64,000 nt of DNA from JAJNBD01 sp964471475 (GTDB taxonomy: Bacteria; Pseudomonadota; Gammaproteobacteria; CAISUE01), in contig CAYYFQ010000007.1 in NCBI GenBank assembly GCA_964471475.1, positions 19,855 through 83,854 of the forward strand, written 5' to 3'. The translations under genes and the position numbers were made by a program. The notes under the pieces are model-generated. The model was given only the letters and a program-made list of their open reading frames with translations. It was not told where the DNA came from and ran no database searches. Below, piece by piece: positions 18,696-26,466 of the stretch (the first letter of the stretch is position 1; the number at the start of each line of letters is the position of its first letter).

Positions 18696-18893
18696 CTAGA
18701 ATGTTTTTTCACTTCGACAAATCTTTTGCTGCTGTTTTTTGATCTTCTTATTTCTTGGTGCAGAAATCCCTAAATGTGCAACTCCATCGTTCGCACTAAT
18801 GATTTGAATGGCAATGTCATCGCCTATCTTTAAAAAATCACCTAACTCGTTATTTTGCTTTTTTTCAGTTGCGCGCATTTTCGCTTCGTACAT
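18696..18893 (-). CDS. CsrA-like protein 3 (divergent)
   Basis: The reading frame is open up to 19184, but I start at 18893, where AGGAG lies 9 bases upstream and the CsrA-like part begins. The upstream 97 codons look like non-coding sequence. The 65-residue protein keeps GDDIAIQIISA and HLGISAPRNKKI, but its first strand is replaced by MYEAKMRATEKKQ and the C-terminal helix is Lys/Gln-rich. RNA-binding residues of the first strand are thus not conserved. It overlaps nothing and is 10 bases before the receiver-like gene start. Confidence 0.72.
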   Translation of the reverse strand: MYEAKMRATEKKQNNELGDFLKIGDDIAIQIISANDGVAHLGISAPRNKKIKKQQQKICRSEKTF

Positions 18894-19214
18894 AAGCGAA
18901 GTCTCCTGTGTCTGGTTTTTGGAAAAAATAATTTTGAAGATTTTTGAATTGAAAAAATTCTGATATGAACTACAAATCAAATGGAGAAAAAAACGATCAT
19001 TTTTTTCAAAAATGAAACTCAATCCTTGAGATAAGCTCTCATTTGAAAAAACGTCATTGAATTTAAAATAAGTTATGTTGCACATATCTTTCATCACTCC
19101 AACGCACTTAGCTAATAAAAAGCTAAAACTCAGCATTACTACCCAGCTGACGTTCCCGCGTGATTTTTGATAAAATATGCGCATAAGAACGTCTAGCTAA
19201 CTCTGGACTTCTTT

Positions 19215-19251
19215 TTGAGCCAGTTGGTTTTCTCAGGACTCTCTGGCTCAA
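19215..19251. repeat. Inverted repeat TTGAGCCAG / CTGGCTCAA
   Basis: Nine-base perfect arms at 19215-19223 and 19243-19251 are separated by 19 bases. It could be a second regulator site or an RNA hairpin. No T-run follows, so a terminator is unlikely. Confidence 0.5.
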
Positions 19252-19300
19252 CTTGTAAATTAAAAATTAAATAACTTACATGGAAGGCATTTTATCACGA

Positions 19301-19321
19301 ATGTTTGCAAATTGCAAACAT
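19301..19321. promoter_or_regulatory. Perfect 21-bp palindromic operator
   Basis: ATGTTTGCAA and TTGCAAACAT flank a central A: 10-base perfect arms. It lies about 280 bases before the HTH gene and just upstream of its likely promoter, in the shared control region with the csrA block. The HTH protein encoded at 19599 is the most likely binder, acting as a switch between divergent operons. Confidence 0.65.
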
Positions 19322-19374
19322 TATTAAAAATAATTTGCTTTTTGCGTATTTTTTGTTCGTTTTTCCCATTTTAT

Positions 19375-19404
19375 TTGCGATTTTTCCTGAAATTGCAGTA
19401 TAAT
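19375..19404 (+). promoter_or_regulatory. Sigma-70-like promoter toward the HTH regulator
   Basis: TTGCGA at 19375-19380 and a perfect TATAAT at 19399-19404 are separated by 18 bases. The transcript would have a leader of about 190 bases before the ATG at 19599. Confidence 0.45.
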
Positions 19405-19598
19405 CTTCCGTATCCACCGTTACGCTTTGGATCGTTTGTGGTAAAAAATCTCATTTTTTTCTTAGAAATGGACGCTTAAGTTGATGAATTTAACGACCGT
19501 AAATTTCCAACAAAACTTGCTAACAGTTATTGATATAAAAACCGCATTAGCCAATCAATTTAAAAAAAATAAGAAAATAAATATTTGGAGCGGAAAAA

Positions 19599-20183
19599 AT
19601 GCCGAATAAATATGATAAAGCTTATGAGCGCCTAAGAACGGCAAGGATAGCTGCTGGATTCAAAACCGCCCGTGCTTTTTGTGAAAAAAATGCTATTAGC
19701 ATCTCAACCTATTCACTTCATGAGGCAGGAAAAAGAAATTTAAAACCCAAAGTTGCAAAAAAATATGCTGATTTGCTTGGGATTAATGATGTTTGGTTAT
19801 TAACTGGTAGCGGAAATGCTTATGAAAATTTAGTGTTCGAAAACAGCATGCCGATTACTCAGGAAGAATTTAGTAAATTACTCCAATATAAAGGTGATCG
19901 CTTATTTGTCAACACACAAAAAACAACGCCACTTGATAATATCAATATGATATTGTTAACCAAAATTATTGTGGAAATCTCAAAAGTTTTGAATGACTTT
20001 AAAATCGATTTTGACCTTAATCAGCTTTCTCAAAAGTCTTCTGAAATGTATGCAGACATTGTTGAATCCGCTTCAAAATTAGAAGATCAACTTAACATGG
20101 TAAATCTCTCCATGACTGTTTTTAAAAAACAACTTCAAGAAATACGCGCAACTCAATCATCCCTTATGCTTAAGGGGCAATAA
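19599..20183 (+). CDS. HTH-type transcriptional regulator
   Basis: This 194-residue protein has an N-terminal lambda-repressor-like helix-turn-helix (about residues 7-70, ending GINDVWLLTGSG), followed by a helical C-terminal part without a peptidase domain, probably for oligomerisation. A GGAG ribosome site precedes the ATG at 19599. It is divergent from the csrA block, and a perfect palindrome lies between them. In Legionella integrative elements a phage-repressor-like gene borders the lvr genes, and this would be the positional match. Likely role: control of the transfer switch and of itself. Confidence 0.85.
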   Translation: MPNKYDKAYERLRTARIAAGFKTARAFCEKNAISISTYSLHEAGKRNLKPKVAKKYADLLGINDVWLLTGSGNAYENLVFENSMPITQEEFSKLLQYKGDRLFVNTQKTTPLDNINMILLTKIIVEISKVLNDFKIDFDLNQLSQKSSEMYADIVESASKLEDQLNMVNLSMTVFKKQLQEIRATQSSLMLKGQ

Positions 20184-20184
20184 A

Positions 20185-20967
20185 GTGAAATTCGTGTGGC
20201 TCGCAGAAAGTTATAATAAAAATTCTCAATTTCAGTATTCACATGCAATAGAAGCTCTTTCACACTTTGATTTTGTTGGCACAGAAAAAGTTTTGGATGT
20301 CGGTTGCGGAGATGGAAAAATTACAGCTGAAATTGCCGAAAAAGTACCGCGGGGACATGTCATTGGGATAGATAGCTCTTCCAACATGATTTCTTTTGCA
20401 AAAGACTCTTTCGAAGATAGAATAAAAAACCTAGCATTCAATCTTTGCCGAGCAGAGAAAATTAATTACCACTCGGAGTTTAATTTGATCACTTCATTTG
20501 CCTGCTTGCACTGGGTAAAAGATCAATCTAGTTTCTTAATTGGCGCCAAAAATGCATTGGCACCAAATGGTCAAATGATTATTACGCTGTACCCGAAGCA
20601 CCCCATTCTCTGGGATACTATTGAAAAAATTATCTCTCATGATAAGTGGAAAAAATATTTTGTTGCCTATGAAAATCCTCACATTAGTTATGATGTAACG
20701 AGTTATAGATCTCTCTGTAACAATGCTGGGTTAAAAATTAACCATATAAAAGAAACCACTCCTGTTGCTGAATTTAACAATAAAGCGGAAATGGAAGATT
20801 TTTTATTTTCTTGGTTACCCCATACAGATCAAGTAACAAAAGAAAATAAAAGAACGCTTGTTTCAGAAATTATTGAGTCTTTACCGCAAGAAAATTTTTA
20901 CCCCGAGGGCTCAGCATTTAAAATACCGTTCAAAAAACTAGATGTTTGGCTTACAAAAGATTCCTAG
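20185..20967 (+). CDS. Class I SAM-dependent methyltransferase
   Basis: This 260-residue protein has SAM-binding motif I VLDVGCGDGK at about residues 38-47, an acidic end of strand 2 (IGIDSS), and a motif IV region with FACLHWVKD. This resembles the Tam / methyltransferase-11 group of small-molecule methyltransferases. The substrate cannot be read. It starts 1 base after the HTH gene, so the two form an operon. Its 3' end overlaps the convergent MATE gene by 4 bases. Confidence 0.85.
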   Translation: MKFVWLAESYNKNSQFQYSHAIEALSHFDFVGTEKVLDVGCGDGKITAEIAEKVPRGHVIGIDSSSNMISFAKDSFEDRIKNLAFNLCRAEKINYHSEFNLITSFACLHWVKDQSSFLIGAKNALAPNGQMIITLYPKHPILWDTIEKIISHDKWKKYFVAYENPHISYDVTSYRSLCNNAGLKINHIKETTPVAEFNNKAEMEDFLFSWLPHTDQVTKENKRTLVSEIIESLPQENFYPEGSAFKIPFKKLDVWLTKDS

Positions 20968-22610
20968 CGACGCGTCGTCAAAAAAACTCTTGGAGCATGC
21001 ATATCTGCTTCTGGAATACTGCCACCTCTTCTTCGCGAGCAACTGGTAAATATCCCCCCAAGCGAAACAAGACTTTTAACCGACTGAAAAAGGCGCGCAG
21101 CGTAACTAGGAGGTCTTTCCTCCATGATTGGTTGAGCATCCTCAATTCGCCTTCTCGGCACATTAGCCTCTTCATCAATGCTCTTGGCTCGTTCCACTAA
21201 CTCTACAGCACTAGCTGCCCCATCTGCACTATCGTCACCAACTATTTGAACTTCTCTCGTCTGCCCTACTCCCCTTTTTCTTTTAAACCAAATTGAGAGA
21301 AGAATCGAACTTAAAGCATTCCCCACCAAGGCGCCAACAGCATACCCAGTAGCCCCTAAACCAGCGTACTCTGACAACAACCATCCTAAACAAGGAGCCG
21401 TTAGCGTAACTCCAGCTAAATTAAACATTGCAGGAACGAAATGTATATCATTACTTCTCAATATATTTGTCAAAGATCTCCGAGCCGAGTCAAATGGAAA
21501 AGTTAAAGCAGCAACTGAAAACATCTCTCTCGCAACTGAAAAAATATATCCTCCCTCCATTGTTTCTGCAAGGACAAATAAACCAGAAATATGACTTGAA
21601 AGACTTATGGCTAAAGTCAGCACAACACCTGAAATTAATGCAACTACCGCAGAACCAACCTTCATAATAGATAGCATGTTGTGCAAACTATCTTTTTCTT
21701 GAGCAACCAGAATTCCCATGGATTGAGATATTGGGATTGCCACCAAGCCTACGGCAACATTAAAAACAGATTCATATATGTTTTTTGCAGCTAATATTTG
21801 ATTTCCTTGCCTACCCGCTAAAACACTGCCAACAACTGGCCCAGCAAACTCTCCCAAGGCAATAAGAGCACTTGCTGTCCCCGCCTTTAACAATATCTTA
21901 AAATAGCTACAACTTTCCTTTGCATTACACGGAAAAAAGTGAAATGCTCTTCTTGTGGTTTTACTCAATATCAAATATCCAATATTGAGAATATTTTGGA
22001 ATAGTGTAAATATCAACGCTGGAAATCCTAATGCTGGAAATCCATAATTTTCACCAGGAAGCATTGCAAATAAGCAGCTTGTTCCTATAATAACAGCCAA
22101 ACTTAGAGAAGAACTTATAATTGAAAATCGATCTCTTCCAATGCTAGGTAAAACACTCCTGCTTATATTTGCCGCATTAAAAAATGGTAGCGCAAATAAA
22201 ACGGGAAATAAAAAGCGATCGATTAAAAGCGAAATAGAATCACTGTAGTTAAAAACATCATGCCAAAATTTTCCTGCAAAATAGAGCGCCGGAATAGCGG
22301 GAAAACTAACCAAAAGCGCAATCAAATTTCCTTGCCAAAATACTTGACCAATTTTGACACGCTCATGAGCATTTTTGTACATTCTCCCTGTGTAGTTACT
22401 TACAGGATTTGTTATGGCTTGTGTGGATCCACTAACACTTAAGAAAGTTATTGTAACTAATGAATTAGCAATTAATGCATCTGAATTAGCTCTTGCAACA
22501 ACACTTCTCGTTAAAGCGAAAACTTGAACAGATCCCCCAATAAAAAAATATGAAGCAAGCTGCTTCATCATTGAGCGTAATATTTCTCTTACGGGCAGAA
22601 TACGTGGCAT
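20964..22610 (-). CDS. MATE-family efflux transporter
   Basis: This 548-residue multi-pass protein has twelve or so hydrophobic segments over the first 440 residues and the MATE-type conserved features (ANSLVTITFLSVSGSTQA near residue 45; internal pseudo-repeat with ALGEFAGPVVGSVLAGR near 260). The last 100 residues are polar, with acidic and arginine-rich patches, longer than usual for the family. MATE proteins export organic cations or siderophore-like compounds using Na+ or H+. Convergent with the methyltransferase gene. Confidence 0.82.
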   Translation of the reverse strand: MPRILPVREILRSMMKQLASYFFIGGSVQVFALTRSVVARANSDALIANSLVTITFLSVSGSTQAITNPVSNYTGRMYKNAHERVKIGQVFWQGNLIALLVSFPAIPALYFAGKFWHDVFNYSDSISLLIDRFLFPVLFALPFFNAANISRSVLPSIGRDRFSIISSSLSLAVIIGTSCLFAMLPGENYGFPALGFPALIFTLFQNILNIGYLILSKTTRRAFHFFPCNAKESCSYFKILLKAGTASALIALGEFAGPVVGSVLAGRQGNQILAAKNIYESVFNVAVGLVAIPISQSMGILVAQEKDSLHNMLSIMKVGSAVVALISGVVLTLAISLSSHISGLFVLAETMEGGYIFSVAREMFSVAALTFPFDSARRSLTNILRSNDIHFVPAMFNLAGVTLTAPCLGWLLSEYAGLGATGYAVGALVGNALSSILLSIWFKRKRGVGQTREVQIVGDDSADGAASAVELVERAKSIDEEANVPRRRIEDAQPIMEERPPSYAARLFQSVKSLVSLGGIFTSCSRRRGGSIPEADMHAPRVFLTTRR

Positions 22611-22696
22611 TTTTGAATACTGCTATGATGGTTGGTACAACAATTACTCAAAAGAAGACAACCTCTATGCACACTTTTCTATTCTAAAAAAGTGCG

Positions 22697-23407
22697 CTAA
22701 GAAGAGCGAATTTTTCCACCATTTATCAATTTTAAAATGGGCGCCTTTCTAACTTTAAGTAAGTTTAATAAATCGATATTAGTTTTGTTCTTAATTGTAT
22801 CAAACATCTCAAACTGTTCTTCTGAGGTAAAACTTTGCTCTAAATTTAATGGGCGAAACTCGTCAATTTTAGGCATAGTAACATCTTCCTGCTCTGTATA
22901 TTCATTAATCACAGGCAACAAGTTGTTGTATAAAAAATCTCCCATTTGAGCAATATAATTTGCTTTGCAATGAAAAAGAAAATAGAACTGCCCTGGGAAA
23001 TCTACCTGATCTTGTCTGTGCGTGGCAAAAGAATACATGACATATCTTCCTTGACCAAGGTCTCTTACCATCATCATCCCACTTCTCATTCCAAATTTCT
23101 CTTCCTTGAGTAAATTAATTGCAACATCTGTGTGATGTCTTTGAACAGAGCGCCATGGGTATAAGGTAAAATTCTTATAAACTTCCGCTTTATAATTTGA
23201 ATCTTGTTTGATGAAATCTTTTTTACACAACTCTTCAGCCATCTGAGGCGTCGGCGATAGAAAAATACTTTCAGAGTCGCCAAAAAAAATATTCAGTGAA
23301 AAATGATCAATCCCTAATGCTCCCTTCACATGCCTACGAAACAAATTTTGAATTCTTTCTTTATGATTAAACGAAATTTCCGCTTTTGCTAAATTTGAGA
23401 TACACAT
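22697..23407 (-). CDS. Unknown protein, possible sensor domain without HTH
   Basis: I do not recognise this 236-residue protein. A mixed alpha/beta pattern in the first 170 residues (for example GIDHFSLNIFF, a YPWRSVQRHH stretch, FGMRSGMMMVRDLGQGRYVMYSFATH) faintly recalls autoinducer-binding domains of LuxR proteins. The C-terminal part has no helix-turn-helix of that family. It is divergent from the LexA-like repressor gene and upstream of the MATE gene on the same strand, so it may be coregulated with either. Confidence 0.6.
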   Translation of the reverse strand: MCISNLAKAEISFNHKERIQNLFRRHVKGALGIDHFSLNIFFGDSESIFLSPTPQMAEELCKKDFIKQDSNYKAEVYKNFTLYPWRSVQRHHTDVAINLLKEEKFGMRSGMMMVRDLGQGRYVMYSFATHRQDQVDFPGQFYFLFHCKANYIAQMGDFLYNNLLPVINEYTEQEDVTMPKIDEFRPLNLEQSFTSEEQFEMFDTIKNKTNIDLLNLLKVRKAPILKLINGGKIRSS

Positions 23408-23534
23408 ATTTAAAAAATCCCTGCTTATTTGCTTTCGTTGTTTAACTTGTGAAGGCTGGATTGCTCAAAATCGGGCATCTTGGTTGCTTATTTTATTAAA
23501 AAAAGCTATCCTTACAATGTCTGAGCGAAAAGTA

Positions 23535-23551
23535 CATGTCTATTAGACATG
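23535..23551. promoter_or_regulatory. Perfect 17-bp palindromic operator
   Basis: CATGTCTA and TAGACATG flank a central T. It lies about 83 bases before the LexA-like repressor gene, in the region shared with the divergent unknown gene. Half-sites TGTC and AGACA recur at about 23518-23523 and 23589-23605. The adjacent repressor is the natural candidate binder. Confidence 0.6.
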
Positions 23552-23633
23552 CTCATTTTCGAGCAGTATGAGGAAGTTTTTTTATAATGTCAAGCATTTT
23601 TTAGACAAAAATCGCCATTAAAGGCATGCAGAT

Positions 23634-24284
23634 ATGAGCGTATACCCTATTGAAATTAGTGAGATTCTTCAGTCCCTCATTAAGTCTTATGAGATAAGCG
23701 AATCTGAGCTTGCAAGGCAAATTAATCTCCCAAGGGCAACTGTTAACCGCCTTGTTTCTGGAAAAACTCCAGATCCCCGCGCATCTACATTAAGCGCTAT
23801 AGCCACATATTTTAACGTTACAGTAGAACAATTGATCGGAAAACAACCCCTTTCGCTTAAAAATAACTATCCAGAAGAAAAACCTACCAAATATATTCCA
23901 ATTATAGCCTCCAAACAGATACATAACTGGGAACACCTTGCTAACCTTTATTCAGATCACCACTACCCCGATACTATTGAAGCAGACACGCACACAAGTA
24001 AAAATGGAAAGTTTGCCATCCGTGTCGATGGTAGCAACGCAATGTGGCCACAATTTCAAGAAAACTCTATTTTAATCATTGATCCATTAAAAGCACCCCA
24101 AAATCGTGATTTTGTTATTTCACATATCGATAAAACAAATGAAGTGGTTTTTCGTCAGTTTATCGAAGGAGAAAACGGAAACTATAGAATTTTAACCGCT
24201 ATAAACCCAACTTTCCCAATAATAGAGCTAAGTCAAAAAGATAAAATTATCGGCACCGTTATTCAAACAAGAAACTCTTACTGA
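23634..24284 (+). CDS. LexA/CI-like repressor with inactive S24 domain
   Basis: This 216-residue protein has an N-terminal helix-turn-helix (residues 7-65, with SELARQINLPRATVNRLVSG) and a C-terminal S24 fold (about 85-210). In self-cleaving members the nucleophile is Ser in a GDSM-like motif and the general base is Lys in VKR. Here the motif reads GSNAM (133-137) with Ala before Met, and the Lys position is Arg174 or Phe173. Autocleavage is therefore unlikely, so the domain probably serves dimerisation or ligand sensing. It leads an operon with the two genes that follow. Confidence 0.86.
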   Translation: MSVYPIEISEILQSLIKSYEISESELARQINLPRATVNRLVSGKTPDPRASTLSAIATYFNVTVEQLIGKQPLSLKNNYPEEKPTKYIPIIASKQIHNWEHLANLYSDHHYPDTIEADTHTSKNGKFAIRVDGSNAMWPQFQENSILIIDPLKAPQNRDFVISHIDKTNEVVFRQFIEGENGNYRILTAINPTFPIIELSQKDKIIGTVIQTRNSY

Positions 24285-24298
24285 TCACGGAAACCTCT

Positions 24299-24874
24299 AT
24301 GTTATTCCGTCTCGTTGCTGCACTACACAAATTTCTACTTAACATCAAAAATTTATATGGTCGATTTGGTGAAAATCAAGACGGTTATAAAGAGTATTTT
24401 CTCAAGCTAGATGGTTATTTTTTTTCAAAAAAAGAAAATGGTTATATAGCAGTAATCCGCGTCCGAAACAAAAGAACAACTGATCTTATCACGATAAAAG
24501 ACATTATTCAGGATAAGCTTTATTTGCGGGAGCTACATCCCTATGATAATTGCATTCTCGGTATTCTTGCCAACGAAGAACGAAATGGCAACATCAATAT
24601 ACAATATACCGGCGTAAAAAATATGTGTCGCTTAAGGGATCACCAGTGTATCATCAAATCTGAACCCGCATTAAGAATTATTAAAACTTATGCAAATAAC
24701 GAAGGCATAGAAATCACTATCCTGGAAGCTAAATATCTCGGTAAACAGCTTGAAATACCAACGATCGCGTTAAGTGAGAATCAAGCACTACTTTACGCAT
24801 TAGACCAATTTGAAGCTATCTCTGTTGGATTTAATGCGAGTGAATATATTGTCAAACAAAGAAAAGTAACTTGA
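24299..24874 (+). CDS. Unknown 191-residue protein between repressor and YhhQ-like transporter
   Basis: No family recognised. The protein has an amphipathic N-terminus (MLFRLVAALHKFLLNIK), a beta-rich middle (DGYFFSKKENGYIAVIRVR) and an alpha/beta C-terminal part. There is no signal peptide or clear membrane helix. It lies 14 bases after the repressor and 7 bases before the transporter, so all three are likely cotranscribed. The conserved spacing suggests a functional unit but no reaction can be assigned. Confidence 0.72.
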   Translation: MLFRLVAALHKFLLNIKNLYGRFGENQDGYKEYFLKLDGYFFSKKENGYIAVIRVRNKRTTDLITIKDIIQDKLYLRELHPYDNCILGILANEERNGNINIQYTGVKNMCRLRDHQCIIKSEPALRIIKTYANNEGIEITILEAKYLGKQLEIPTIALSENQALLYALDQFEAISVGFNASEYIVKQRKVT

Positions 24875-24881
24875 GCAATCT

Positions 24882-25586
24882 ATGGTAAATGAAACTTCGC
24901 TACACGCCTCAATTAAAAATAGCCAACAAAATCTAAACTACTTTTACATTTTCAGCGCGCTATATGTTGCAAGTATTTTAACGTCTTTAACCGTTTCCGC
25001 AAGAATTTTCCCCTTTCATATCCCTATTACTAACTTCGCTATCATTCTTACCGCTGGAACATGGACAATTCCACTAACTTTTTTTATCCAAGATATTACA
25101 ACAGAAGTCTATGGCTTTAATAAAAGCAGACAGCTTATTTTTGTTACGATCCCCATTGTTATTGTTTATATCCTCTATTTAAAATGCACCACATTTTTCC
25201 CAATACCGAAATACCCAGAAAACATCGATACATCCTACAACGCTATATTTAATGCGCTTCCAAGGCACCTTTTTGCTCTGCTTGCTGCAATTACTATTGG
25301 TAATTTAGTGAATAACTACATTCTAAAAAAATTAAAAATATTTTTTCATGGTAAATATCTGCCATTAAGATTTATTTCTTCAACCGCCATTGGAGAAGCT
25401 GTACTACAGCTCGTTGGTACAACTGTCGCTTGGTTTGGGCATCTAAACTTTACTACAGAAATTTTACCATTTGTTCTTTTTTCTTATCTTTACAAAGTCG
25501 CTTTTGAAGCTATTATGACGCCAGTTAATTTCTTTGTTTGTAATTGGCTGAAAAGAGCCGAGGGTGTGGATGCTTACGATATTTAG
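24882..25586 (+). CDS. YhhQ/DUF165-type queuosine precursor transporter
   Basis: This 234-residue protein has six hydrophobic segments and the VUT/YhhQ signature (FIQDITTEVYGFNKSR near residue 68; an ISSTAIGEAVLQLVGT stretch near 165; the C-terminal AFEAIMTPVNFFVCNWLK). YhhQ imports 7-cyano-7-deazaguanine or related bases for tRNA queuosine synthesis. Plasmid-borne copies can also support DNA deazaguanine modification, but no dpd or que genes are in this window. Its 3' end runs to 14 bases before the amidase start. Confidence 0.88.
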   Translation: MVNETSLHASIKNSQQNLNYFYIFSALYVASILTSLTVSARIFPFHIPITNFAIILTAGTWTIPLTFFIQDITTEVYGFNKSRQLIFVTIPIVIVYILYLKCTTFFPIPKYPENIDTSYNAIFNALPRHLFALLAAITIGNLVNNYILKKLKIFFHGKYLPLRFISSTAIGEAVLQLVGTTVAWFGHLNFTTEILPFVLFSYLYKVAFEAIMTPVNFFVCNWLKRAEGVDAYDI

Positions 25587-25599
25587 AGGGATTTTAAAA

Positions 25600-26466
25600 A
25601 TGAAAGCTGCCGCTATACAAATGTGTTCTTCTTCATCTGTGGATGAAAATCTTTTTACCGCTGCGCAATTGATCCGGGATGCAGCAGCAAATTCTGCTCG
25701 CCTTGTGGTCTTACCTGAAATGTTTCCTATTATGGGGAAAAAACCTAGCGACAAGGTTGTAGTAAAAGAGGTCTTTGGAGAAGGAAAAATACAAGCTTTC
25801 TTAGCGGAAGAAGCAAGAAGAAACAAAATCTGGATTGTGGGTGGAACCATCCCTATTGCTTGCGCATCTATTAACAAGGTTCGTGCGGCAAGTCTTTTAT
25901 ACAATGATCGAGGAGAATTAGTTGCTAGATATGACAAAATTCATCTTTTTGATGTTGTGATCTCCGAATCCGAATCATACAAAGAATCCGACACAACTGA
26001 ATCTGGTAATGACATCGTTGTTGTGGAAACCCCTTTCGGTAAGCTTGGTATGGCTGTTTGTTATGATCTCCGATTTCCAGAGTTGTTTCGTCGCCTAGCT
26101 AACGCTGGCGCAGAAATTATTAGTGTTCCTTCTGCGTTTACTACAACAACTGGAGCTGCGCATTGGGAGCTGCTATGCAGAAGTAGAGCAGTAGAAAATT
26201 CTTGTTATGTCATCGGCGCTTGCCAAGGTGGCCTTCATGCAAGCGGTAGAGAAACATACGGTCACTCTCTACTCGTAGACCCATGGGGAGATTTTGTAGA
26301 AATAAAGGGCAACCGGCCTGGAGTTGTTTATACAACCATAGATCTTGATCGCTTGCATGAAATTCGCAGAAGAAACCCTGTATTAGAAAACCAAAGAATT
26401 TTTGCAACAAAAGGTGATCAGCAGGTTGATGCCTCATTAACAGCAGCAAAAGCCTCTCTCTCCTAA
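25600..26466 (+). CDS. Nitrilase-superfamily amidase (Nit1/YbeM type)
   Basis: The start at 25600 has AGAGGG upstream; an earlier in-frame GTG at 25564 lies inside the preceding gene. The 288-residue enzyme has the complete catalytic triad: Glu40 (VVLPEMF), Lys113 (YDKIHLFD) and Cys154 (AVCYDLRFPELFR). The DLRFPELFR stretch fits the Nit1/Nit2 branch, which hydrolyses deaminated glutathione or omega-amides, a metabolite-repair role. It probably belongs to the operon starting at the repressor. Its 3' end overlaps the convergent MHS transporter by 4 bases. Confidence 0.88.
   Translation: MKAAAIQMCSSSSVDENLFTAAQLIRDAAANSARLVVLPEMFPIMGKKPSDKVVVKEVFGEGKIQAFLAEEARRNKIWIVGGTIPIACASINKVRAASLLYNDRGELVARYDKIHLFDVVISESESYKESDTTESGNDIVVVETPFGKLGMAVCYDLRFPELFRRLANAGAEIISVPSAFTTTTGAAHWELLCRSRAVENSCYVIGACQGGLHASGRETYGHSLLVDPWGDFVEIKGNRPGVVYTTIDLDRLHEIRRRNPVLENQRIFATKGDQQVDASLTAAKASLS

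Larger units (their letters stand above)
18894..19598. promoter_or_regulatory. 705-bp control region between divergent csrA block and HTH regulator
   Basis: No convincing gene is seen. The region holds a 9-bp inverted repeat (19215-19251), a perfect 21-bp operator (19301-19321), TTTGCG-type AT-rich direct elements at 19350-19385, and a sigma-70-like promoter (19375-19404) toward the HTH gene. Base composition is strongly AT-rich. Promoters for the minus-strand csrA block are presumably at 18900-19200 but no single one is convincing. Confidence 0.6.

Noticed and set aside
18894..19184. N-terminal extension of the third CsrA-like frame (open to 19184)
   Set aside because: No ribosome site or recognisable domain. 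The AGGAG-preceded ATG at 18893 starts exactly at the CsrA-like part, and the extension covers likely promoter DNA.
24782..24881. preQ1 riboswitch before the YhhQ-type transporter
   Set aside because: Only 7 bases separate it from the preceding gene, and no C-rich aptamer sequence is seen there.
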